This document shows positions 1 through 7,633 of a stretch of 64,000 nt of DNA, piece after piece; the first letter of the stretch is position 1; each line of letters begins with the position of its first letter. The notes beneath the pieces were generated by a model. The model searched no databases. It had not been told where the DNA came from and worked only from the letters and a program-made list of their open reading frames with translations. Origin of the DNA: Agromyces italicus DSM 16388. Lineage in GTDB: Bacteria; Actinomycetota; Actinomycetes; Actinomycetales; Microbacteriaceae. The stretch covers positions 372,001 through 436,000 of the forward strand of contig NZ_ATXF01000004.1 in the NCBI RefSeq assembly GCF_000421545.1, given 5' to 3'. Both the position numbers and the translations under genes were made by a program.

Positions 1-1073
1 CGAGCGCCGGCAAGTCGAGCCTCATCGCCGCGCTCTCCGCGGCACGGCCGAAGATCGCCGATTACCCGTTCACGACGCTTCATCCGAACCTCGGCGTCGT
101 GCAGGCGGGCGACCACCGCTATACGGTCGCCGACGTGCCGGGCCTCATCGAGGGCGCGAGCGAGGGCAAGGGGCTCGGCCTCGAGTTCCTCCGCCACGTC
201 GAGCGCTGCTCGGCGCTGCTGCACGTCCTCGACTGCGCCACGCTCGAGCCCGGTCGTGACCCGCTCAGCGACCTCGATGTCATCCTCGCCGAACTCGGCG
301 CCTACCCGGTGCCCGAGGGGCAGGTTCCGCTGCTCGAGCGCCCGCAGATCGTCGCGCTGAACAAGATCGACGTGCCCGAGGCGCGCGAGCTGGCCGAGTT
401 CGTGCGGCCCGACCTCGAAGCGCGGGGCTACCGCGTGTTCGAGATCTCGACGGTGAGCCACGAGGGGCTGCGCCAGCTCGGCTTCGCCCTCGGCGAGCTC
501 GTCGACCACGCCCGCATCGCCGCCGCCGCAGCGCCGGCGCCCGAGCGCATCGTCATCCGCCCGAAGGCGGTCGACCAGGTCGAATTCACCGTGCGAGCCG
601 AGGGTGGCAGCTACGGCACGCTCTACCGCGTGCTCGGCAAGAAGCCCGAGCGGTGGGTGCAGCAGACCGACTTCGCGAACGACGAGGCCGTCGGCTTCCT
701 CGCCGACCGCCTCGCGAAGCTCGGCGTCGAAGACCAACTCGTTCGCGCCGGCGCCGTCGCCGGCTCCACCGTCGTCATCGGCAAGGGGCAGGGCGTCGTC
801 TTCGACTGGGAGCCGACGCTCACCTCGACGGCCGAGCTCATCACCGCACCGCGCGGCACCGATGTGCGCCTCGACGACAACCGTCGTGCGACCCGTGCCG
901 AGCGCAAGAGCGACTACCACGAGCGCATGGACGCGAAGGCCGAGGCGCGTGCCGAGCTCGAGCGCGAGCGCGAGGCGGGTCTCTGGGCCGACGGCGACGG
1001 CGATGCCGACACCGTCGGCGACGTCGTCGAGACCGGCTCGGAGGCGGGCTCGGGCGACGAGGGCGAGCGGTGA
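1..1073 (+). CDS. obg: GTPase Obg, 5' end missing
   Basis: Ribosome-associated P-loop GTPase acting in large-subunit assembly. The reading frame is already open at base 3, so the N-terminal glycine-rich Obg fold and the first P-loop residues lie outside the window; 356 residues remain. Visible: the P-loop end SAGKSSL, switch II motif DVPGLIEGA, the guanine specificity motif NKID, and a C-terminal OCT domain (about residues 180-260) with the typical VFDWEPT stretch. An acidic, low-complexity tail follows, as is usual in actinobacterial Obg. The stop overlaps the GTG start of proB in a GTGA arrangement, so the two are probably translationally coupled. The rpmA/rplU genes that normally precede obg would be just to the left. 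Confidence 0.97.
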   Translation, partial: SAGKSSLIAALSAARPKIADYPFTTLHPNLGVVQAGDHRYTVADVPGLIEGASEGKGLGLEFLRHVERCSALLHVLDCATLEPGRDPLSDLDVILAELGAYPVPEGQVPLLERPQIVALNKIDVPEARELAEFVRPDLEARGYRVFEISTVSHEGLRQLGFALGELVDHARIAAAAAPAPERIVIRPKAVDQVEFTVRAEGGSYGTLYRVLGKKPERWVQQTDFANDEAVGFLADRLAKLGVEDQLVRAGAVAGSTVVIGKGQGVVFDWEPTLTSTAELITAPRGTDVRLDDNRRATRAERKSDYHERMDAKAEARAELEREREAGLWADGDGDADTVGDVVETGSEAGSGDEGER

Positions 1074-1861
1074 CCGTACGCACGCGCGCCGAGATCGCCT
1101 CGGCACGGCGCATCGTCGTGAAGGTCGGCTCCTCGTCGATCAGCGGCGAGAACGCCGGCCAGATCGCATCGCTCGTCGAGGCGCTGGCCGCCGCGCACGC
1201 CCGCGGCGTCGAGGTCGTGCTCGTGTCATCCGGGGCGATCGCGACCGGCATGCCCTACCTGCGTCTCGACTCGCGACCCAGCGACCTCGCCACGCAGCAG
1301 GCCGCTGCCTCGGTCGGCCAGAACCTGCTGGTCGTGCGCTATCAGGACGCGCTCGACCGATTCGACATCATCGCGGGACAGGTGCTCCTCACCGCGACCG
1401 ACCTCGAGAACGAGACCCCGCGCCACAATGCGCAGCGGGCGATGGATCGTCTGCTCGCACTGCGCATCCTGCCCATCGTGAACGAGAACGACACCGTCGC
1501 GACCCACGAGATCCGCTTCGGCGACAACGACCGTCTCGCGGCCCTCGTCGCCGAGCTCATCGGGGCCGATCTGCTCGTGCTGCTCTCCGACGTCGATGCC
1601 CTCTACACCAAGCCGCCGCACCTCGAGGGTGCCGTGCGGATAGCGCACGTCCCGCACGGCGACGTGCTCGCCGGCGTCGAGATCGGTTCGGTCGGCCGCG
1701 CCGGAGTCGGCACCGGGGGAGCGGAGACGAAGGTCTCCGCCGCTCGCATCGCCGCCGACGCGGGCGCCGCCGTGCTCATCACCGCGACGCCGCTCGTCGC
1801 CGAGGCCCTCGCCGGGGTCGAGATCGGCACCTGGTTCGACCCGGCTCCCGCTGCCGGCTGA
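1070..1861 (+). CDS. proB: glutamate 5-kinase, short form without PUA domain
   Basis: First step of proline synthesis, ATP-dependent phosphorylation of glutamate. The amino acid kinase fold shows VVKVGSSS near the N terminus, [10 protein letters not shown], the substrate-binding [17 protein letters not shown] and [10 protein letters not shown]. At 263 residues it ends after the kinase domain and lacks the C-terminal PUA domain of the roughly 370-residue enterobacterial enzyme. The GTG start at 1070 overlaps the obg stop; the frame is open well upstream, but that part is the obg shadow and carries no family motif. proA follows after 49 bases. The enzyme is normally feedback-inhibited by proline; nothing in the sequence informs on that here. 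Confidence 0.95.
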   Translation: MTVRTRAEIASARRIVVKVGSSSISGENAGQIASLVEALAAAHARGVEVVLVSSGAIATGMPYLRLDSRPSDLATQQAAASVGQNLLVVRYQDALDRFDIIAGQVLLTATDLENETPRHNAQRAMDRLLALRILPIVNENDTVATHEIRFGDNDRLAALVAELIGADLLVLLSDVDALYTKPPHLEGAVRIAHVPHGDVLAGVEIGSVGRAGVGTGGAETKVSAARIAADAGAAVLITATPLVAEALAGVEIGTWFDPAPAAG

Positions 1862-1910
1862 CGTTCGTCACACGGTGAGCGGGGCACCGCCCCTCGCCTA
1901 GGCTGGTGCC

Positions 1911-3179
1911 ATGGAGCATCCCGACCTCGACCTCGCCGTGCTCGATGAGCGCTTCGCCGCTGCGAAGGCGGCCTCGTACCTGCTCGCCCGCGCCTCCACC
2001 GCCGAGAAGGATGTCGCGCTCGAGCAGGTCTCGGCGCTCCTGCGGGAGCGCGCCGACGAGGTGGTCGCGGCGAACGCGCGCGACCTCGAGGCCGGCCGTG
2101 CGAACGGCCTCTCCGACGGACTTCTCGATCGGCTGACCCTCGACGTGCGCCGGGTCGAGTCGCTCGCCGATGCTGTGCTCGAGGTGATCGCCCTCACCGA
2201 CCCGATCGGCGAGACGGTGAGCGGCCGCTCGCTGCCGAGCGGGGTGCGTATCGACCAGGTGCGGGTGCCGCTCGGCGTCGTCGGCGCGATCTACGAGGCG
2301 CGCCCGAACGTCACGATCGACATCGCGGTGCTCTCGCTGAAGAGCGGCAACGCCGTGGTGCTCCGCGGCGGCAGCGCCGCCGAGCAGACCAATCAGGTGC
2401 TCGTCGGCGTGCTGCGCGACGCCCTCGAGCTGGCCGGTCTTCCCGGCGACGCGGTGCAGACCGTCGACGACTTCGGCCGCGCCGGTGCCCGTCACCTGAT
2501 GCAGGCCCGTGAGTACGTCGACGTGCTGATCCCTCGGGGGAGCGCCGGACTCATTCGCGCGGTCGTCGACGAGGCGCGGGTGCCCGTCATCGAGACGGGG
2601 GCCGGCGTCGTGCACATGTTCCTCGACGAGAGTGCGCCCGAGCAGTGGGCGGTCGAGCTCGTGCACAACGCGAAGGTGCAGCGGCCGAGCGTCTGCAACG
2701 CGCTCGAGACGCTGCTGGTGCACCGGGCCTCCGCCGAGCGACTGCTGCCGTCGGTGATCGACCGGCTCGAGGCATCCGGCGTCACCGTGCACGCCGACGA
2801 ACGTGTGCGCGCCCTGCGGCCCGAGGCGTTGCCCGTCACCGACGAGGACTGGGCGACCGAGCACATGAGCCTCGACATCTCGGTCGGCATCGTCGACTCG
2901 CTCGACGAGGCGCTCGCGCACATCCGCCGCTACTCGACCAAGCACACCGAGGCGATCGTCACGAACGACCTCGGCAACGCCGAGCGCTTCCTCAACGAGG
3001 TCGACGCCGCCGCGGTCATGGTGAACGCCTCGACGCGGTTCACCGACGGCTCGGAGTTCGGCTTCGGCGCGGAGGTCGGCATCTCGACCCAGAAGCTGCA
3101 CGCACGCGGGCCTATGGGCCTGCCGCAGCTCACGAGCACCAAGTGGATCGTGCGCGGCGCCGGCCACGTGCGCGCCTGA
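1911..3179 (+). CDS. proA: gamma-glutamyl phosphate reductase
   Basis: Second step of proline synthesis: NADPH-dependent reduction of glutamyl phosphate to glutamate semialdehyde. At 422 residues it is full length for the aldehyde dehydrogenase-like family. The catalytic cysteine is in RPSVCNALETLLVH (about residue 263), the cofactor region includes VVLRGGSAAEQTN, and the C-terminal SEFGFGAEVGISTQKLHARGP block is typical of ProA. It starts with ATG 49 bases after proB. Between proB and proA the spacer has no convincing terminator, so obg-proB-proA probably form one transcript. Confidence 0.97.
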   Translation: MEHPDLDLAVLDERFAAAKAASYLLARASTAEKDVALEQVSALLRERADEVVAANARDLEAGRANGLSDGLLDRLTLDVRRVESLADAVLEVIALTDPIGETVSGRSLPSGVRIDQVRVPLGVVGAIYEARPNVTIDIAVLSLKSGNAVVLRGGSAAEQTNQVLVGVLRDALELAGLPGDAVQTVDDFGRAGARHLMQAREYVDVLIPRGSAGLIRAVVDEARVPVIETGAGVVHMFLDESAPEQWAVELVHNAKVQRPSVCNALETLLVHRASAERLLPSVIDRLEASGVTVHADERVRALRPEALPVTDEDWATEHMSLDISVGIVDSLDEALAHIRRYSTKHTEAIVTNDLGNAERFLNEVDAAAVMVNASTRFTDGSEFGFGAEVGISTQKLHARGPMGLPQLTSTKWIVRGAGHVRA

Positions 3180-3249
3180 GCCCGTCGTGACTCCCGTTCT
3201 CGCTAGACTGTCGGGAGCGTTACCAGCAGGATTCGAAAGGAACGGCCGA

Positions 3250-3468
3250 ATGAGCCTCACCACCGCAGCGTTGACCGGCACGGTGCTCACCGAGACGGTG
3301 CACGCCCGGGAGCTTCCGATGGAGGCCTGGATGTACGGGCTCGTCGCGCTGATCATCTTCGCCGCGCTCGGCATCGTCACCGCGTCGTACCGCGATGTCG
3401 CGAACCGTCACCGGGCGAAGGCCGAGGCCTACGCGGCCCGCCACTCCGGAGACGGGCACGGCCACTGA
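3250..3468 (+). CDS. small single-pass membrane protein
   Basis: Hypothetical protein of 72 residues. The ATG at 3250 was chosen because a GAAAGGA ribosome site lies 9-15 bases upstream; an earlier in-frame start at 3187 has no such site. One hydrophobic helix (about residues 25-45, [16 protein letters not shown]) is followed by a basic, His-ended tail. Small membrane proteins occur at this spot between proA and nadD in Microbacteriaceae (from memory). No function can be assigned. Codon use matches the neighbours. Confidence 0.75.
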   Translation: MSLTTAALTGTVLTETVHARELPMEAWMYGLVALIIFAALGIVTASYRDVANRHRAKAEAYAARHSGDGHGH

Positions 3469-3484
3469 GGCGAGCGGTCGCACC

Positions 3485-4084
3485 GTGACGGGCTCGGGCC
3501 GCCGGCCCCGCGTGGGGGTCATGGGCGGCACGTTCGATCCCATCCATCACGGCCACCTCGTGGCCGCGAGCGAGGTCGCGCAGTCGCTCGATCTCGATGA
3601 GGTCGTCTTCGTGCCGACCGGGCAGCCGAGCTACAAGTCGGTCGTCACGACGGCTGAGCACCGCTACCTGATGACGGTGATCGCGACCGCGTCGAACCCG
3701 CGGTTCACCGTGAGCCGCGTCGACATCGACCGGCCGAAGGCCACCTTCACGATCGACACCCTGCGAGACATCCGCCGTGAACGACCCGATGCCGATCTGT
3801 TCTTCATCACGGGGGCCGACGCAATCGCGCAGATCCTCTCGTGGAAGGACGTCGACGAGCTCTGGGAGCTTGCGCACTTCGTTGCTGTGAGTCGTCCGGG
3901 ACATGTGCTGAGTGTTACTGGTTTGCCGGAGCAAGACGTAAGCTTGCTTGAAGTTCCGGCGCTTGCGATCTCGTCGACCGATTGTCGGAGCAGGGTGCGC
4001 CGGGGTTTCCCGGTGTGGTACTTGGTGCCCGATGGGGTCGTCCAGTACATCTCCAAGCACCATCTCTACCGGAGTGTCGAATGA
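3485..4084 (+). CDS. nadD: nicotinate-nucleotide adenylyltransferase
   Basis: Adenylates nicotinate mononucleotide in NAD synthesis. The nucleotidyltransferase signature [12 protein letters not shown] (T/HxGH motif) is near the N terminus and the second ATP-binding motif [13 protein letters not shown] near the C terminus; 199 residues from the GTG at 3485 is the normal length. An in-frame ATG at 3395 would add 30 residues lacking homology and would overlap the preceding gene by 74 bases, so the GTG is preferred; the exact start is uncertain. The stop overlaps the next start as ATGA. Around 3890-3960 the third codon positions are poorer in GC than in the rest of the gene, the only odd local feature. 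Confidence 0.93.
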   Translation: MTGSGRRPRVGVMGGTFDPIHHGHLVAASEVAQSLDLDEVVFVPTGQPSYKSVVTTAEHRYLMTVIATASNPRFTVSRVDIDRPKATFTIDTLRDIRRERPDADLFFITGADAIAQILSWKDVDELWELAHFVAVSRPGHVLSVTGLPEQDVSLLEVPALAISSTDCRSRVRRGFPVWYLVPDGVVQYISKHHLYRSVE

Positions 4085-5310
4085 CGTCGTCCAACGAACC
4101 GCAGCTCACGCGCCGCGAGCTGCGCGAGCTCGAACGCCTGCGGGAACAGCAGGCCGGTGCGGCGACCCCTGATCAGGCCTCCCCTCCTGCCGTCGCGCCC
4201 GTGCACGCAGCTCCCCCCGCGCCGGCACCTGCGGCGCCGCCGCAGTATGCGCCTCAGCCGGTCGCCCCGCAGCCGGTCGCAGCTCCGATGCTTCCTGCGC
4301 AGCCGCCGGCTCAGGCACCGCAGCAGCAGATCCCCGCGGCGTACCCGGCCTCCGGTCAGGGCTTCGCGCCACCTCGGCCTGCCGGCGGATTCGGTCAGGC
4401 GGCGCCGCTGACCGCCGTTCCTCCGCAGGCGCCGCAGAACCCGTTCGCCCCGCGGCCCTCGGCGCCGCCCGCGGCCGAGGCCCCGTCGCAGCCTGCGGTC
4501 CCTGCGGCAGCCCAGGCGCCGTCGCCGTCAATGCCCTCCGCCCCCGAGCGCACGCTGACGCGACGCGAGTTGCGGGCGATGCTCGACGGCGCCCAGCTCG
4601 ACGACTTCGACGACGAGTTCGATGACGAGCCGGTCGCCCCGACGGCAGTCGCATCCGCTGCCCCCGGCGCTCCCGGCGTGCACGGCGTGCCGCCGCACCA
4701 GCCCCAAGCGGCACAGCCACAGCGGCTCCCGCAGGCGATGCCCGCTTCCCTGGCGACGCCGCAGCCGGCCGTGAACCCTCTTGTCGATGCGAGCGTTCCG
4801 AACCTTCCCGGTGTCAGCGCGGGCTCTCCCGGCCACTGGACGTCGCAACTCAACGTCCCCGCGGCAGAAGACCGCGCCGAACCGTTCGACCAGATGCTCT
4901 CGCGCGGCGCGCTGAGCCACGGCGTGCCGACGACGACGAACGCGCTCATCCTGCCGTCGCTGCCCGACCAGGGCGCGTTCGGCAATCAGCTCTCCCAGCC
5001 CGGCGAGGTGCTCGCGACGGGCTCGATCGACCTGCCCCGCAGCTACGGCGCGACCGGCGTGCATCCGAGCCAAGTCGACTCCTCCGACGTCGACCGCCTT
5101 TTCGAGCATCAGGTCGAAGACGTGGGCACCGGGGTCGCCCCGGTCGCGGCGACCCGCGCGATCAGCACGCAGGGCGCGGCGCGCACCATGATCTCCCCGC
5201 CGAAGAAGGAGGGCATGAACGTGCCTCTCGTTCTCGCCGTCACCGCGGGCGTGCTCGCACTCGGTGTCGTCGGCACCCTCGTCATCGGAGCGATGACCGG
5301 CCTGTTCTGA
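4081..5310 (+). CDS. Ala/Pro/Gln-rich protein with C-terminal membrane anchor
   Basis: Hypothetical, 409 residues. A charged N terminus ([16 protein letters not shown]) is followed by about 130 residues of Ala/Pro/Gln low complexity. A second copy of the [14 protein letters not shown] motif lies near residue 160, then an acidic [10 protein letters not shown] patch, a less biased region, and one C-terminal transmembrane helix (last 30 residues, [25 protein letters not shown]) ending at the C terminus. The repeated TRREL motif suggests two similar short helical binding segments. It is coupled to nadD by ATGA overlap and lies 39 bases before rsfS. Function unknown; the topology suggests a cytosolic disordered body anchored to the membrane by its tail. 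Confidence 0.8.
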   Translation: MTSSNEPQLTRRELRELERLREQQAGAATPDQASPPAVAPVHAAPPAPAPAAPPQYAPQPVAPQPVAAPMLPAQPPAQAPQQQIPAAYPASGQGFAPPRPAGGFGQAAPLTAVPPQAPQNPFAPRPSAPPAAEAPSQPAVPAAAQAPSPSMPSAPERTLTRRELRAMLDGAQLDDFDDEFDDEPVAPTAVASAAPGAPGVHGVPPHQPQAAQPQRLPQAMPASLATPQPAVNPLVDASVPNLPGVSAGSPGHWTSQLNVPAAEDRAEPFDQMLSRGALSHGVPTTTNALILPSLPDQGAFGNQLSQPGEVLATGSIDLPRSYGATGVHPSQVDSSDVDRLFEHQVEDVGTGVAPVAATRAISTQGAARTMISPPKKEGMNVPLVLAVTAGVLALGVVGTLVIGAMTGLF

Positions 5311-5349
5311 CCGGTCCCGCACCACCACTCGCACACCGGAAATGAGCGT

Positions 5350-5712
5350 ATGACCGCCTCCACCCAGGCCCTCGACTCCCTCGCACGCGCGGTTCGCGCG
5401 GCCGACGCGAAGGGCGGCGAAGATCTGGTCGCGCTGGATGTCTCGCGCCCGCTCCCGTTCGCCGACGTGTTCCTGCTCGTCACCGGCACCTCCGAGCGCA
5501 ACGTCGTCGCCATCGCCGACGGAATCGAGGAGGCGCTCGGCCGCGCCGGGCGCCGCGAGGGCCACGCCGGCGGGCGATGGGTGCTGCTCGACTTCGGCGA
5601 CCTCGTCGTGCACGTGTTCCATCAGGAGGAGCGCATGTACTACGGCCTCGAGCGCCTCTGGAACGACTGCCCGGCACTGCCGGTCGAGCCGCTCCTCGCG
5701 GCGAACCCCTGA
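5350..5712 (+). CDS. rsfS: ribosome silencing factor RsfS
   Basis: Binds uL14 on the 50S subunit and blocks subunit joining under starvation. 120 residues, the usual size of the RsfS/Iojap family. Family motifs seen: the A-DAKGGEDLVALDVS start, DVFLLVTGTSERNVVAIADGIEE, and the conserved WVLLDFGDLVVHVFHQEERMYYGLERLW block that forms the ribosome-facing surface. It follows nadD and the anchored protein, the common bacterial order nadD-rsfS. The region after the stop leads into the tRNA-Ala promoter. Confidence 0.96.
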   Translation: MTASTQALDSLARAVRAADAKGGEDLVALDVSRPLPFADVFLLVTGTSERNVVAIADGIEEALGRAGRREGHAGGRWVLLDFGDLVVHVFHQEERMYYGLERLWNDCPALPVEPLLAANP

Positions 5713-5815
5713 TCGGGGCGGCCTTCGCCGGCTGAGACTCGCTCGATTTCGTTTCGGTCGGAAGGCTGGTGTAAGCTCGAATCGTTGGGCCGCGAGAGCG
5801 TGAAGCCAACGAAAT

Positions 5816-5891
5816 GGGTCTGTGGCGCAGCTGGTAGCGCACCTGCATGGCATGCAGGGGGTCAGGGGTTCGAGTCCCCTCAGATCCACCA
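5816..5891 (+). tRNA. tRNA-Ala (anticodon GGC), integration target
   Basis: Full cloverleaf. Acceptor GGGTCTG (5816-5822) pairs with CAGATCC (5881-5887) and includes the G3-U70 wobble pair that identifies alanine tRNAs. The D arm contains GGTAGC, the anticodon loop ATGGCAT gives GGC, the T loop is TTCGAGT, the discriminator is A and CCA is encoded (5889-5891). An excisionase and a tyrosine integrase follow directly in the same direction, so the 3' half of this gene is the likely left attachment site of the element; the element supplies a 3' end that keeps the tRNA functional. Confidence 0.97.
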
Positions 5892-5893
5892 AA

Positions 5894-5930
5894 AACCCCT
5901 GATGAATCGCAAGATTTGTCAGGGGTTCTT
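5894..5930 (+). terminator. hairpin after tRNA-Ala
   Basis: Nine-base inverted repeat AACCCCTGA / TCAGGGGTT (5894-5902 and 5919-5927) with a 16-base loop, followed by a short T-rich run. It begins three bases after the tRNA CCA. It fits a rho-independent terminator; it might also be part of the recombination site. Confidence 0.65.
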
Positions 5931-5950
5931 TCGTTGAAAATGGCCGAAAA

Positions 5951-5977
5951 GGGGCCTTTGGGGCCTCTTTGGGGCCT
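5951..5977 (+). repeat. three GGGGCCT direct repeats next to the attachment site
   Basis: GGGGCCT occurs at 5951, 5960 and 5971, at intervals of 9 and 11 bases, within 60-90 bases of the tRNA end and before the excisionase gene. Short direct repeats beside an attachment core are typical arm-type sites for integrase or excisionase; this role is inferred from position only. Confidence 0.45.
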
Positions 5978-6067
5978 TTTTCAAAACGATGACGGGCCGT
6001 CACAGGCATCCACATGCGAAGTCCTGAGACGGCTGGCATTTCGGCTTGATGCGCACTCCTGAGGAGT

Positions 6068-6295
6068 ATGAGCACATCAACCCAACCCACCGTTCCGGCA
6101 TCCCGGTTCGTCGACGAGCTCGGGGACTACCTCAGCGTCGATGAGCTGGCGCAGTACTTGCAGCTGTCCAAAGAGACGATCTACCACTGGCGTCTCGAAG
6201 GAACCGGCCCGAAGGCCACCAAGCTCGGCAAGCACCTGCGATACAGCCGCGAAAACGTTCAGGCCTGGCTTCGGGCCAGAACGGACCGACGGTGA
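6068..6295 (+). CDS. xis: excisionase-type helix-turn-helix protein
   Basis: 75 residues, a single MerR/excisionase-like winged HTH domain: YLSVDELAQYLQLSKETIYHW, then GTGPKATKLGKHLRYSRENVQAWL. Proteins of this type bind arm sites and direct a tyrosine integrase towards excision. It lies between the tRNA attachment site and the integrase, 45 bases before the latter, the normal position for a recombination directionality factor. It could also act as repressor of its own operon. Confidence 0.85.
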   Translation: MSTSTQPTVPASRFVDELGDYLSVDELAQYLQLSKETIYHWRLEGTGPKATKLGKHLRYSRENVQAWLRARTDRR

Positions 6296-6340
6296 CCCCG
6301 GTGATGGCCTCCTACTCTGCGAAGACAGAGGGCGATTGCA

Positions 6341-7561
6341 ATGCCACGCACCAAAATGGAACCAGGCTCACACGGGGAGATCTCGTACCACGACCTGCCA
6401 GACGGACGGATTCGCGGCACCGTCAAGTTCCGTCGCATCGATGGGAGCTACGGCAAGCTCCGCATCCGTGCGGCCTCCAAGGCTCGAGCACGGCGGATGC
6501 TGATCGAAGCGGTTGGCGACGAATACGAAGCCGCCCACACGACGGGCGACGGGCTGACTCCTGACTCGCTCTTCGTCGAGCTCGCTCACGAGTATATGGA
6601 GCATGTGGCGTTCACCGGCGATCAACGCGACACGACACGGCACGAGAACCGGCGACTGATCGAGAAGAAGATCGCGCCGTTGATGGGAGAGCTCGCCCTT
6701 CGGGAGATCAAGGCGAGCACGATCCTGCGGGTCTACAAGTCCATCCACCGGGAGACGCCTCGACAGGCGGATACCTGCAAGGCACTGATTAGCCAGATCT
6801 GTTCATACGCCGTCATGAACGACCTCATGGTGGCCAATCCTGCTCGGGAGGTGAAGAGTGTCAAGCGACGGCCGAAGCCGATCTACGCCCCTGATGCCGT
6901 GGAGTTGGAACAATTCCGCGCGATCATTCGCGACTACCAGAACCGCGACGACCGGATGGGGCCGCGGCCGTCGGATCTGCTCGGTGATGTGGTCGATCTG
7001 ATCTTGGCCACTGGTGCTCGAGTGAGCGAGGCAGTTGGACTCAAGTGGCAGTTCGTTGACCTCGAGTCGGAGCGGCCGAGCATCACCATCGCAGGCAAGA
7101 TCTTGGACTCCAAGGGGCAGCCCAAGCACTACGAGGACTATCTCAAGTCGGAGTCGGGCTGGCGGTGCATTTCGGTGCCAGTGGAGCTCGTTCCCATGCT
7201 CCGGCGTCGCCGGCTTGCGTCAGGGGGAAATGAGTTCGTCTTTCACACGCGGACCGGAGCGCCGAACGGCACCCAGGATGTCCATCGATCGTTGCGACGG
7301 GTGCGGGAATGGGCCCACCTCGACGAGGAGCTCGTGCCGCACGCGCTCCGCAAATCGGCAGTGACCGTTGTCGCTGACGCGCTGGGCATTGAAGGGGCCG
7401 CGCAGTTCGCCGGCCACAAACGTTCTCGCGTCACCGAGCAGTACTACGCGAAGCGCGCTGTGCAGGCGCCCGATACCTCGATGGTGCTCGGGCAGCTCCA
7501 GCGCCCTCGACACGAGGCAGGTGCTGTGGTCAGCATCGACAGTCGGCGCTGGGGGCAGTAA
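6341..7561 (+). CDS. int: tyrosine integrase of the element
   Basis: Site-specific recombinase that would join the element to the tRNA-Ala site. 406 residues: N-terminal arm-binding domain (about 1-65), core-binding SAM-like domain (about 75-170, ALREIKASTILRVYKSIH), and catalytic domain (about 190-385). The catalytic Arg is in ATGARVSEAVGLKW (about residue 227), HALRKS supplies the His-Arg pair (about 334-337), the second His is in FAGHKRS and the nucleophilic Tyr in TEQYYAKR (about 368). All catalytic residues are present, so it should be active. It converges with the helicase gene downstream across a hairpin. Confidence 0.95.
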   Translation: MPRTKMEPGSHGEISYHDLPDGRIRGTVKFRRIDGSYGKLRIRAASKARARRMLIEAVGDEYEAAHTTGDGLTPDSLFVELAHEYMEHVAFTGDQRDTTRHENRRLIEKKIAPLMGELALREIKASTILRVYKSIHRETPRQADTCKALISQICSYAVMNDLMVANPAREVKSVKRRPKPIYAPDAVELEQFRAIIRDYQNRDDRMGPRPSDLLGDVVDLILATGARVSEAVGLKWQFVDLESERPSITIAGKILDSKGQPKHYEDYLKSESGWRCISVPVELVPMLRRRRLASGGNEFVFHTRTGAPNGTQDVHRSLRRVREWAHLDEELVPHALRKSAVTVVADALGIEGAAQFAGHKRSRVTEQYYAKRAVQAPDTSMVLGQLQRPRHEAGAVVSIDSRRWGQ

Positions 7562-7587
7562 TCGTCTGCGTTCTTGTCTGGGCTGCG

Positions 7588-7629
7588 GCAAGCTGCATGT
7601 CGGTTCGGGCGTTGTCTCGTGCAGCTTGC
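7588..7629. terminator. 10-bp perfect inverted repeat between convergent genes
   Basis: GCAAGCTGCA (7588-7597) and TGCAGCTTGC (7620-7629) form a perfect stem with a 22-base loop, between the ends of the integrase (+) and helicase (-) genes. No strong T tract on either side. Best read as a bidirectional terminator or RNA-protecting hairpin. Confidence 0.5.
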
Positions 7630-7633
7630 GAGC

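Noticed and set aside
1779..3380. Long minus-strand open frame opposite proA
   Set aside because: Antisense shadow in GC-rich DNA; low-complexity protein without family motifs, while proA on the other strand is certain.
4528..6090. Minus-strand frame of 520 codons opposite the anchored protein, rsfS and the tRNA
   Set aside because: It runs through a clear tRNA gene and rsfS; the composition is Arg/Gly-rich as expected of a shadow frame.
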